NCBI GenBank assembly: GCA_030068145.1
Contig: JAPJBO010000936.1
Location: forward strand, 1 to 64,000
From: Diplonema papillatum
Lineage: Eukaryota; Euglenozoa; Diplonemea; Diplonemida; Diplonemidae
DNA: 64,000 nucleotides
Reading direction: 5' to 3'
How positions within the stretch are numbered: the first letter of the stretch is position 1; every line of letters starts with the position of its first letter. Made by a program: the position numbers and the translations under genes. Below the pieces are notes generated by a model, which saw nothing but the letters and a program-made list of their open reading frames with translations, was not told the origin of the DNA and searched no databases. Positions 9,914-19,600 of the stretch are shown in pieces.

Positions 9914-11565
9914 CTGTTTGTATGATGTTTGAAATGCCGTGCAAGATGGTAGTTGAATGACAGGAACTGTCTCCTTGATGTATTGTTTGATGTCAGGACA
10001 GGATCGGTACTGTTTACTGAAGTTATTACCTGAGAGACAGGTTCGGTACTTTTTGGGGGTTACATGGAGGTCATATCCGGTAGTACTCGATGTGGGCGAC
10101 CACCTTCTGGAAGGCGACCTGCGGCGACGACGGGTTCTCGATATGGTCCAGGTACTCGAGCTCGTCGAGTGCGAGGCACGCGATCTTGTTCTCCGCGATC
10201 GAAGCGGTGTTGAACAGTTTTCGGTATGCCCGCATCTTCGCGGTCGAGATCCACATGGCAACGCCACCCGTTCGTATGATGTTTGAAATGCCGTTCAAGA
10301 TGGTAGTTGAATGACGGGACACTGTCTCCTTGATGTATTGTTTGATGTCAGGACAGGATCGGTACTGTTTACTGAAGTTATTACCTGAGAGACAGGTTCG
10401 GTACTTTTTGGGGGTTACATGGAGGTCATATCCGTAGGAACTTGATGTGGGCGACCACCTTCTGGAAGGCGACCTGCGTCGACGACGTCTCGATGTGGTC
10501 CAGGTACTCGAGCTCGTCGAGTGCGAGGCACGCGATCTTTTCCGCCAGGTTCTCCGCGATCGAAGCGGTGTAGAACAGTTTTCGGTATGCCCGCATCTTC
10601 GCGGTCGAGATCCACATGGCAACACCTCCTGTTTGTATGATGTTTGAAATACCGTGCAAGATGGTAGTTGAATGATAGGACACTGTCTCCTTGATGTATT
10701 GTTTGATGTCAGGACAGGATCGGTACTGTTTACTGAAGTTATTACCTGAGAGACAGGTTCGGTACTTTTTGGGGGTTACATGGAGGTCATATCCGGTAGT
10801 ACTCGATGTGGGCGACCACCTTCTGGAAGGCGACCTGCGGCGACGGGTTTTCGATATGGTCCAGGTACTCGAGCTCGTCGAGTGCGAGGCACGCGATCTT
10901 CTCCGCCAGGTTCTCCGCGATCGAAGCGGTGTTGAACAGCTTCCGGTACGCCTGCATCTTCGCGGTCGAGATCCACATGGCAACGCCACCTGTTCGTATG
11001 ATGTTTGAAATGCCGTACAAGATGGTAGTTGAATGACAGGACACTGCCACCGAACAGCATGGTTGATGTCAGGACAGGATCGGTACTTTTTTTTCACCGG
11101 AGAGACAGGTTCGGTACTTTTTGGGGGTTGCATGGAGGTCATATCCGGTAGGTACTTGATGTGGGCGACCACCTTCTGGAAGGCGACCTGCGGCGACGGG
11201 TTCTCGATATGGTCCAGGTACTCGAGCTCGTCGAGTGCGAGGCACGCGATCTTCTCCGCCAGGTTCTCCGCGATCGAAGCGGTGTTGAACAGCTTCCGGT
11301 ATGCCCGCATCTTCGCGGTCGAGATCCACATGGCAACACCTCCTGTTTGTATGATGTTTGAAATACCGTGCAAGATGGTAGTTGAATGATAGGACACTGT
11401 CTCCTTGATGTATTGTTTGATGTCAGGACAGGATCGGTACTGTTTACTGAAGTTATTACCTGAGAGACAGGTTCGGTACTTTTTGGGGGTTACATGGAGG
11501 TCACATCCGGTAGTACTCGATGTGGGCGACCACTTTCTGAAAGGCGACCTGCGGCGACGACACTC
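9914..11565 (-). repeat. Tandem array of partial exon-2 copies inside the cyclase intron
   Basis: A ~357-bp unit (intron tail plus the first ~190 coding bases of exon 2) is repeated upstream of the real exon. Coding anchors fall at about 10088, 10444, 10804, 11158 and 11519; the last copy is truncated. The four full copies each encode a version of MWISTAKMRAYRKLF through VAFQKVVAHI. Coding indels are all multiples of three: the copy at 10.1 kb lacks three codons, two others lack one Ser codon, one has NP replaced by T. Non-coding halves vary more freely, notably at 11.04-11.10 kb. Three of the four full copies keep the AG acceptor; the 10.1-kb copy has AG changed to GG. None has an obvious GT donor where the coding match ends. 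Three copies read into a stop within a few codons (YYRI or FLRI), while the 11.1-kb copy reads on much further. Confidence 0.8.
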
Positions 11566-11584
11566 CACTGCACGCCGGGTTTGC

Positions 11585-11912
11585 GGGGGGATTGCAAGAA
11601 CGTACTTAGAATGGGTATGTGCTCACACCGCACTGGTCCTGTCTGCGCCGTGTTTCGGTCCTTTAAGCCACGGACACATAAGGCGGACCATCATCAGCGC
11701 GGAACCTGAGTGTCTGCAGACAGGACAGCGGTGTGAGTCCGACTCCGGGTTTGCAAGAACGTGCTTGGAATGGGTATGTGCTCAACACCGCACTGGTCCT
11801 GTCTGCGCCGTGTTTCGGTCCTCTAAGCCACGGACACATAAGGCGGACCATCATCAGCGCGGAACCTGAGTGTCTGCAGACAGTACAGCGGTGTGAGTCC
11901 GACTCCGGGTTT
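11585..11912. repeat. ~162-bp dispersed repeat, two tandem copies
   Basis: Two adjacent copies share GTCCTGTCTGCGCCGTGTTT, ACCATCATCAGCGCGGAACC and TGAGTGTCTGCAGACAG. Further copies lie at 15825-15935 and 17675-17740. No coding capacity or RNA identity recognised. The array lies in the predicted cyclase intron. Confidence 0.8.
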
Positions 11913-11929
11913 GCGGGGGCCACACACGA

Positions 11930-12165
11930 CCAACGTTTACGTTTACTCGCTTCCTCTACTCATTTACATTAAAACGCTGGTAAACGTTGGGGATGGTCCG
12001 TATGATACGGCTTCAACACAGGGCAAACCCACGATAATGTTAGCACTAAAAAAGTACTCTGATACTCAACTCCTAAAGAAGTCCTATACTTGCGATTTAG
12101 ATAACGGCATTTATAAACGTTCACGTTTACTCGTTTCCTGCACTCATTTACGTTAAGACGCTGGT
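11930..12165. repeat. Two copies of a ~50-bp CACGTTTACTCG-type sequence
   Basis: The blocks at about 11932-11985 and 12116-12168 share ACGTTTACTCG, then CTCATTTAC, then ACGCTGGT. They lie within the predicted cyclase intron; nothing else is recognised between them. Confidence 0.6.
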
Positions 12166-12212
12166 TACCGTATGATGGCTTCCGTGTGTTAGTACTATGA
12201 AAGGGTGGCTAC

Positions 12213-13026
12213 CTGCGATGAGGAGCACGGCGACGACAGCGCACACGATGATGATGATGGTGGTGATGTCGGCCTCCGGCGGTGCGAACGGCACGGTCAA
12301 GTACACCGACGCGTTGGCCTGGGTGATCACGACCACCGGCGCCTCGCTGTCGGCAGCCGGAGCAGTGCAGTGCAGCGTCGTCGCCGACTCGAAGATGACG
12401 TCGTCGCACGGGGCCCCGCCGATGGTGATCGTCACGGGCAGGTCGGGTCCACACATACCGCTCAGCGTAAACCGCACGATGGACCCACCGTCTCTGTGGC
12501 AAGGGTCCCCGCAGCCTTCGACCGCGAGGACAGCCAGCTCGCCAGTTCGGTTGACCATCACCGAAGCCACCGCGGCTCCCGGTTCGCGGACGAATAGCCT
12601 GAAGTTGTGTGGGCCAGCTGAGAGCTGGAAGCAGCTCTGCGGCGCGGAGCCGTCGGCGCTGTCCGGCGCGAACTGGTCCCACGAGAATCCGGCTGCCCTC
12701 GCCACGCCCCACTCGCGCTTGGCGCCTCCGTCGAGCTGCGCCCAGAAGGAGTCGGCCATGCTGTCCGAAGCGTACACGGACGCGCGGATGTCGTACAGCC
12801 CGTCCTCCGCGAGGTCGAACGGGAACTCGGCGAACCCGAACGGGGCCGCGATCTCGATGTTGACGCCGGCGGGGTCCTTGACAGAGCAGTTGCCCCCGTC
12901 GGTGCCAGCGTACGCCAGCCCGTCGGACGTGTTCAGCAGCAGCATCGGGTACACGATGTCGCCCGTTCCGACGGGGACGAACACGCCTGCGCTGAGCGCT
13001 GGCAGAAGCCAGGCGAGCACAACCAT
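12213..13026 (-). CDS. Receptor-type nucleotidyl cyclase-like protein, exon 1 (ectodomain and TM)
   Basis: The ATG at 13026 opens 271 codons plus one base, ending at a consensus donor ATCGCAG/GTAGCC. Residues 1-13 form a signal peptide. Residues ~20-160 form a beta-rich extracellular part whose composition (SFWAQLDGG, GPHNFRLFVREPG) resembles carbohydrate-binding jelly-roll modules. Residues ~168-246 look like an IPT/TIG domain (GGSIVRFTLSG, TTLHCTAP). A single hydrophobic helix at ~254-271 runs into exon 2. Four N-glycosylation sequons are present (NTS, NCS, NRT, NAS). Together with exon 2 this gives a type I membrane receptor with the cyclase fold in the cytosol, a layout known from receptor cyclases. 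Ligand unknown. The 2.3-kb intron contains the exon-2 array. Confidence 0.75.
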
Positions 13027-13047
13027 GTTTCTGAGGGAGGGAAAACT
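13027..13047 (-). promoter_or_regulatory. Possible trans-splice acceptor just before the receptor ATG
   Basis: In gene sense the ATG is preceded by CAGTTTTCCCTCCCTCAG and then AAAC. A pyrimidine tract with AG four bases before the start codon is the arrangement expected for spliced-leader addition in euglenozoans. No spliced-leader gene was recognised in the window, so this is inference. Confidence 0.35.
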
Positions 13048-13206
13048 GCTTTCGCTTGTGCTGAACAGAGAGAGAGAGTTCGGGGGGCGGCGGTTGGAGT
13101 CCTGCTGGGCGGATTGTTTCGTGTTCTTTTCTTCGAGAATTCGGGGGTTTCTTCCGGGTAGACCGGTCGTCGAAAAGGTTCTTGCGTGGTATATCGATTA
13201 GAGTGT

Positions 13207-13602
13207 GAGTTCGCGTACACGATGCCGCCTGTTTCAACAGGGACACGCCTGCGCTGAGCGGAGAAGCCAGGCGAGCACAACCATGTTTTCAGAGAGTTTG
13301 CTTACACGATGCCGCCTGTTTCAACAGGGACACGCCTGCGCTGAGCGGAGAAGCCAGGCGAGCACAACCATGTTTTCAGAGAGTTCGCTTACACGATGCC
13401 GCCTGTTTCAACAGGGACACGCCTGCGCTGAGCGGAGAAGCCAGGCGAGCACAACCATGTTTTCAGAGAGTTCGCTTACACGATGCCGCCTGTTTCAACA
13501 GGGACACGCCTGCGCTGAGCGGAGAAGCCAGGCGAGCACAACCATGTTTTCAGAGAGTTCGCTTACACGATGCCGCCTGTTTCGACAGGGACACGCCTGC
13601 GC
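13207..13602 (-). repeat. 87-bp tandem repeat: five partial copies of the receptor's signal-peptide exon start
   Basis: Units begin at about 13217, 13304, 13391, 13478 and 13565 (the last partial). In gene sense each contains the start ATG and MVVLAWLL as in exon 1. A 4-bp deletion relative to the exon then shifts the frame, and a stop follows. The coding function of these copies is therefore not preserved, unlike the exon-2 array. Confidence 0.85.
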
Positions 13603-14390
13603 TGTACACGTACTGAACCAGCATGTGTACAAAAAGAAACTAAGAAAAGTAACGTGCTGAAATCAGTACGTTCAGCATGCTGAACGTAAGGCCTGCTTGG
13701 GAAGGAATCTCGTGTTGGCTCACTCGCGCGCCTTTCATTGGAAAGACGCATTCAGCTACCTGCAGAGTCATCATAATTACGCGCTGTGCTACACAGAGCT
13801 AAACGGATGAGAGGGGAATGCGCACGGTCGGAGAAAGCCGGCGGGCGAACAACTCTTTTTCCTTCTTTTTGTGTTTTTTCTTTTTTTTTTCTGTCGTTTC
13901 TTTCTTTCGTGGCGCCGCCGGGGTCAGCTCATTTAGCCGCCCCCCAGCGGCTCCCAGGCCGGCTCGCAACCGAGATCGCAGCTAGGCACTCGTCCTTTTT
14001 TTCTTTGCGAGCCGACAAAGAGAAGAAAGCTAGAGTGGCGGTGAGAAATGTACGATGGTCTGCCAATGATTCTCTACATACATATATTGTTTTCCGATTT
14101 TTTTTTTTTTTTGTGTGTTTACCGGTACCGGTTTTCTTTTTTTTTTTTTTTTTTTTTCCGCTGTAGTTTTTACAGGGCATTGGCTTGGATTCCGGCACAT
14201 CAACTTTGGACCGTTAACGGCTTCTTGCGTCCTCACTCAAGAATGGGCTCAACACAGCGCGACGCGAAGCTGCTTCTCCCCTGATTTTTAGAATGCGAGC
14301 AGTCGAGCATTACATGTTCGCAGCGGCATACGGCGGAAGCGGCTGCTTCCCGAATCTAAGCAGGAAGGTGTACCTTGGCTGCGCTGAGCT
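13603..14390. other. Unassigned DNA with a perfect palindrome and poly-T runs
   Basis: A perfect 22-bp palindrome TACGTTCAGCATGCTGAACGTA lies at 13667-13688. Long T runs occur at 13877-13890, 14100-14112 and 14139-14157. The segment TTTGGACCGTTAACGGCTTC near 14205 recurs in similar form at about 44360. No gene supported. Confidence 0.45.
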
Positions 14391-14399
14391 TGCTGCTTA

Positions 14400-14515
14400 C
14401 CCACACCCTCGACGAGCGGAAACAGACAATAACTTGACCTGTTTGACCTCATCCTCCCACACCCTCGACGAGCGGGAACAGACAATAACTTGACCTGGAA
14501 ATGACCTGTTTGACC
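14400..14515. repeat. Two tandem ~55-bp copies
   Basis: CACACCCTCGACGAGCGG, then CAGACAATAACTTGACCTG, then TTTGACCTCATCCT, appear twice in succession. Confidence 0.75.
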
Positions 14516-15000
14516 TCATCCTCATCATCGTTGACTCTCCCGACGGACGACGTCATAAAGTAACACTAACCCGGTGCTCGCTTGCCTTGATGGCACTTGC
14601 ACTTTACAGAACTCAATGCTTACACAAGACGCGCACCACCCCTCAGGGAGACCGAATCATGCAAAGTGCCGCAACCCTTGTCCACATTGTCCTGTAGGTG
14701 TCCGTCTCCGCGGGCTCGTGAGGTGCCGATGCCCAAAAGACACCCCCTACAACGACGCCCGGGTCAAGATCTGAGATCGTCCTGACCCGCCGCTGCTATT
14801 GACCGCGCCGCTGGCTTGTCTTTTGCAGGTACCCCCTGCGCGGGCAAGAGCTAACGACCCAGCCCAACGATTGGCGGGTTTTCTCCGCCAGCGCTGATGT
14901 TTGATTGGTGCCAGACCTTCATTTGTGTTTCCGACGACGCCGCACGGGCGTACAGATTGGTGTCTTTTCGGCGTACTTTGTTTTTTTCCTGTTTCTTTAA
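14516..15000. other. No gene recognised
   Basis: A motif TTTGTGTTTCCGACGACGCC near 14920 resembles the unit of the 101-bp minisatellite at 31.5-32.6 kb and a sequence at 33.82 kb. A pyrimidine tract ending AAGCAG precedes the dispersed repeat that starts at 15003. Confidence 0.35.
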
Positions 15001-15267
15001 GCAGGTACCAGGGAAAGCCTGCTCCACGGGAGCCAAGCTTCACGTGTTCGGCGGTACTGCAGATCCACGGGCCTCCGGGTCAAGTGGCTACCGATTTCCC
15101 AAACAAAAGCATCAAGGCGTGGCGCACCTTGGGGCTTGGCGCTTGCGCCGAACGCTCGTCGAGACGGTCAGCCACAGGGCAGAGCAGACGGGGTTGTGGC
15201 ACTGTGCTGCCTCCGACTCAAGCTTTGCAAGCTGTGGCTGACCGTCACGTTCCTGGACCAGGAGCGG
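15001..15267 (+). repeat. ~265-bp dispersed repeat, copy 1
   Basis: The repeat begins GGTACCAGGGAAAGCC and ends GGACCAGGAGCGGCC, with internal landmarks AAGCTTCACGTGTTCGGCGG and CTGTGCTGCCTCCGACTCAA. Other copies lie at 24281-24530, 30480-30735, 30736-31010 and 56015-56262, all on the opposite strand. This copy is bracketed by pyrimidine-rich tracts that end in AG (AAGCAG before, CCAACAG after), like intron 3' ends. Confidence 0.8.
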
Positions 15268-15824
15268 CCTTTTTCTTCTTCTCTTCTTCTTCCTGTTTCT
15301 TTCCAACAGGATGAGACAGTTCCTCACAAGGGCCTCGCGTCTACGTCGGCCACGCCCCTCTTTCCTCAAAGCTTAGAAGGTAGTGTGAGGAAGGCACCGC
15401 ATATCTTGGGGATTGGCAGTAGGGCTGAGCAGAAGCCCTGCATCCGGGTGCGGAATGTTCACGCATTCCCTTTCGGCAATCCTGCACGTCCGAGCAAGCT
15501 CGTCAGTGGCAGCTTTGAGGCGAGCGATTACACCTTGCCTGAGGACCGACTGACCCTTGTCCAAATTGCTGTTGACACGGGAACCTTCTCCACTTCGGCC
15601 TTCAATGTTCTCCAATGTTGAATGCTCACTACTACAACCAAGATCGTAGACGTCAGCCGCACGTGCAAATCGGACCACAACCCTCGACCTGCGCCCCCTA
15701 GAGCAGCCCTCTATGAGAGATAAAGCTCGCTGGCTACGGGTGCCCTGAGGAGGTGGTGCTAAGTGCCTACGCCCTCACTACGTAGGCGGGTATGTTGAGA
15801 ATTCGGGATGAAGATGTGCTCAAT
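15268..15824. other. Possible small exon, otherwise unassigned
   Basis: A minus-strand frame at 15373-15678 (101 codons) has a protein-like composition (RLKAATDELARTCRIAERE) but no recognised domain and no decisive splice sites. Confidence 0.2.
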
Positions 15825-15935
15825 ACCGCACTGGTCCCGCCTGCGCCGTGTTTCGGTCCTTCAAGCCACGGACACATAAGGCTGACCATCATCAGCGCGG
15901 AACCTGAGTGTCTGCAGACGGGACAGCGGTGTTAG
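15825..15935. repeat. Dispersed ~162-bp repeat, further copy
   Basis: It shares GCGCCGTGTTTCGGTCCTTC and ACCATCATCAGCGCGGAACC with the pair at 11.6-11.9 kb. Confidence 0.75.
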
Positions 15936-16498
15936 TCAGGTTCTGGATCCGAGGGGGGGAAAGGCATCATGCGAGCCGGAGGATCTTGGCCATCGCCTGG
16001 TTGGCCTTCTTGTCGGTCCTGTGGTGTTCATTCTTTTTCCACACCGGTAATCATGTTAGAGTGAAAGTTGCGCTTGAGCAGTGATCTACACCGTGGTAGG
16101 CGTCGGCGAGAAATGCGATGCAGTTCCTGGATAGGGATGGGCCGTCGACTACCGTGCGCTGAACATGGGTGGGAAGCCGTAAGCCCCAAGGGCAGCGGCA
16201 AACTCCGTAAATCCCCCACATGTTTTTTGAAAGTTGCGCTTGAGCAGTGATCTACACCGTAATAGGCATCGGCGACCACGGACACACTGAAATCAAGTGC
16301 TCCTAAACAGACGAAACTTGAGTGTTGCAAATGAAATTTTAATGGGCCTCCACACGCTGAAATCCACTGAGAACGACCTGTAGTGATCTCTTTTTAATCT
16401 CTGTAATCTCTCTGCAGCCCAGCTCCTGCATTTTTGTGTGGGTGTAGTAGTGACCCTTCTGGAGTCACGTAGCGAAAAGCTGGCATAGTGTGGTACTC
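15936..16498. other. Unassigned; one short internal duplication
   Basis: AAAGTTGCGCTTGAGCAGTG with TCTACACCGT following occurs at about 16060 and again at about 16230. No gene supported. Confidence 0.4.
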
Positions 16499-16499
16499 A

Positions 16500-17235
16500 T
16501 TTGCCTGCAAATGACTCCCCGCTAACGCAACAAGAAGGAAGCAACAACACCAACGCGGAAACGCAACTCGAAGGCAGCCAAGCGGACCTCCCAGGGCAAG
16601 GGGGAACCTGCGGCTGCGGCAGTGAAGTAACGAAGCTCATCCGAGTGTCCGATGAAACCCCTTGCCAATACCACCCAACGACTGCGACGCGCGTGCGAAA
16701 TGTCGGATGCTAGCGTCTGTCAAGAGCATGCGTGACTCAGCCGTGTTTTAAAGGTGAGATGAGAGGCATCGGCTCTATCTGTCAAAGGACCATACCAATA
16801 ACGCAACAAGAAGATGCATTACCCGTCGGGATGGGAACGCAAGCAGGCCCGATGGAAACACGAAGTCAAGCAGGAGAAACGAGCGGCGCAGAATGAGCGC
16901 AAGACGGGCACCAAGAGCAGACCAGGACGTTGGGACCGTGCCAAGCCGAAGAAGGAGTCCAAAAGCGAAGCAACAACACCAACACGGAGACACAAACCGA
17001 AGGCAGCCAAGCAGACCTCCCAGGGCAGGGGGGAACCTGCGGCGGTGAAGTAACGAAGCTCAACCGAGTGCCCGATGAAACCCCTTGTCAACCCAACGAC
17101 TGCGATGCGCGTGCGAAATGTCTGACGATAGCGTCTGTCAAGAGCATGCGTGACTCAGCCGTGTTTTAAAGGTGAGATGAGAGGCATCGGCTCACTCTGT
17201 CAAAGAACCATACCACTAACGCAACAACAGAAGAC
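16500..17235 (+). repeat. Tandem duplication around a small basic exon
   Basis: About 16540-16805 and about 16970-17230 are direct copies (AGCAACAACACCAACRCGGA, CCCGATGAAACCCCTTG, GACTCAGCCGTGTTTTAAAG). The copied segment is the 3' end of the exon at 16814-17053 plus its downstream sequence. Confidence 0.75.
16814..17053 (+). CDS. Small lysine/arginine-rich terminal exon
   Basis: An open frame starting MHYPSGWERKQARWKHE encodes 79 residues, over a third of them basic, ending GEPAAVK and TAA. The upstream copy (16540-16630) preserves the same ending in frame (KEATTPTRKRNSKAAKR, then GEPAAAAVK and stop), with an extra in-frame Ala-Ala. Conservation of the frame and stop between the copies supports coding. 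No domain recognised; a nuclear or ribosome-associated basic protein is possible. The true 5' border may be a splice acceptor rather than the ATG. Confidence 0.45.
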   Translation: MHYPSGWERKQARWKHEVKQEKRAAQNERKTGTKSRPGRWDRAKPKKESKSEATTPTRRHKPKAAKQTSQGRGEPAAVK

Positions 17236-17257
17236 GCATTTTTTTTTTTTTTTTTTT

Positions 17258-17497
17258 GAGAAAAGCAATGAAAGCATACGTTTTCTCGATGACCTCCTTT
17301 CTGACCGCCTCGTACGACTTCACCTTCAGCTCCTCCTGCTTTGTCTCGACGCGCGGATGCGAGTCGGAGTGCTCGCTCAACGAGCGCCGCCGGCGCCGCC
17401 TGCTAAGCTCATCCGGCTTCAAGGCTGCCAACCGATCTTCCCTCGAAGGTCGAATGCGGTCTGCGGGTTGCGCGTTTGATGTTCGCGCTAAGTCTTT
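17258..17497 (-). CDS. Arg-rich exon ending at a poly-A run
   Basis: After an AAAAAG acceptor near 17499, the minus strand reads RTSNAQPADRIRPSREDRLA, a run of six arginines, and a helical stretch ETKQEELKVKSYEAVRKEVI. It then reaches a run of about 17 A residues, where the homology of the neighbouring duplication begins. The open frame, Arg/Glu alternation and predicted coiled coil look genuine; the family is unknown. The poly-A junction could mark a retroposed transcript end. The conserved ~65-nt element E lies immediately upstream of the acceptor. Confidence 0.4.
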
Positions 17498-17499
17498 TT

Positions 17500-17610
17500 A
17501 GAGTTATAGTTCGCTTGTGAATCCGGGATTATAGAGTCTCAGGGTCAGTGACCTTCGTCAAATGGGCTATTTTAAAGCTAATACGTACTGCATGGGTGGG
17601 CTTGGGGGGA
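17500..17610 (-). repeat. Dispersed element E, copy 1
   Basis: Plus strand starts AGAGTTATAGTTCGCTTG, then ATCCGGGATTATAGAGTCTC, then GACCTTCGTC. It shares more than 100 bp with the copy at 51008. In gene sense it ends just before a potential acceptor. Confidence 0.75.
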
Positions 17611-17674
17611 TTCCTTTAAGGTATAGTATGTTTGTGTGTATATCTTTGCTGCTCCCTGCAAAGCAGGTGCGCAA

Positions 17675-17740
17675 ACACATGAGGCGGGCCATCATCAGCG
17701 CGGAACCTAAGTGCCTGCAGACAGGACAGCGGTGCGAGTC
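17675..17740. repeat. Partial copy of the ~162-bp dispersed repeat
   Basis: It contains GCGGGCCATCATCAGCGCGG and GCCTGCAGACAGGACAGCGG. Confidence 0.7.
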
Positions 17741-18442
17741 TGGTTTGTCAGGCAGGCTGTTCGTAGCTCGTCACAGCCCTGGGGCACAGTGTTTTGTATT
17801 ACAGTGTCGCGCGCTAAGGAATAAAGCGGCCGGTTTCAGCCGGTAATACTCCCCTCCTCGCCCGTCTCGCTGCTCCGTACTCGCTGCTCTCGTCCTTGCT
17901 GGTGCGTGATGCCAGATTGATGGTGCGTAACAAACGTAGAAAGGTCATGCAGAGATTATCGTGGGTATGCCACGAAGCGAGGGGTAAAACTACGGTGTTT
18001 TTCTCGGGAGCGACGGGGTGATAACCTTTGTACAAGTGTTAGTTCTCGTCGGTAGTATTAATCTTCTAAGATCTTCGATCTTATACGACGTCGGTCATTT
18101 CTCCCTCGAGGATGTCAGTCCGAGTTAGTGCCATGTTTTTGTTTGTACGTGCCGGGGGAGGTTTAGCCTGTTAGTGAGTGATAGTGAGTGAATATGATCG
18201 GTAGGCTAAACTTCTCCCAAACACGCTGCCAGCGTTCTCTTTCGTGTTTACAATTAATTGTTATTACGAAAAACTCTTGAAAACCTGACCGGCTTTTAAT
18301 CAGCCGGCTGATTTTTGGAAGGTCTGCCGATCAGAAGAGGTTTACGACAACATCTTGCCGGCTTAGTGCATCAGGCTGATTCCGCTCCATGGACGGCATA
18401 GCCGTGTTTTAAATGAGCTGATTTTGTGCGAGTCTGCTGGTT
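17741..18442. other. No assignable feature
   Basis: AT-richer DNA with short repeats (GTGAGTGATAGTGAGTGA near 18173; CCGGCT...AGCCGG near 18290-18310). No coding region supported. Confidence 0.3.
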
Positions 18443-19120
<678 letters not shown>

Positions 19121-19302
19121 GAATTGTCACGAACTCTCCTTGTCTTTTGCTTGGTTGGTCAGATTTCACCTAATGCTGAGCCACAACACGCATAGCATCA
19201 AAGGGAAAGTGTGAAGCCAATTGAACCTAACAACTAACGAACTTGCGAACGGGATGAAAGGAATGGTTTGTTGGCGTATCAACGCCCACCAAGACGATCA
19301 CC
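19121..19302 (-). repeat. Split direct repeat A2 (outer)
   Basis: The 182-bp block starting GAATTGTCACGAACTCTCC and ending CAAGACGATCACC is repeated at 19419-19600. Confidence 0.95.
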
Positions 19303-19319
19303 GGGGCAAGGGAGGGTGG

Positions 19320-19418
19320 GAAATTGTTTATTCCTTTGTCACTAACTGCGGCCTGCTGATGGTTTGTTATCAAGCAAGTTGAACAATTCGCTGTGCCAAT
19401 TCCCTCAGTAAACTGCAA
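19320..19418 (-). repeat. Split direct repeat B2 (inner)
   Basis: The 99-bp block from AAATTGTTTATTCCTTTG to CTCAGTAAACTGCAA is identical to 23532-23630. Confidence 0.95.
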
Positions 19419-19600
19419 GAATTGTCACGAACTCTCCTTGTCTTTTGCTTGGTTGGTCAGATTTCACCTAATGCTGAGCCACAACACGCATAGCATCAAA
19501 GGGAAAGTGTGAAGCCAATTGAACCTAACAACTAACGAACTTGCGAACGGGATGAAAGGAATGGTTTGTTGGCGTATCAACGCCCACCAAGACGATCACC
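19419..19600 (-). repeat. Split direct repeat A1 (inner)
   Basis: Second copy of the 182-bp block. The RT/RNase H stop codon lies inside it (19596-19598). Confidence 0.95.

Noticed and set aside
8589-9932. 447-codon plus-strand frame
   Set aside because: It is antisense to the cyclase-like exon. The minus strand has the recognisable domain, and the plus frame is Arg/Leu-rich shadow coding in GC-rich DNA.
12209-13246. 345-codon minus-strand frame overlapping receptor exon 1
   Set aside because: Wrong phase relative to the signal peptide, TIG-like domain and TM helix; Arg-rich shadow.
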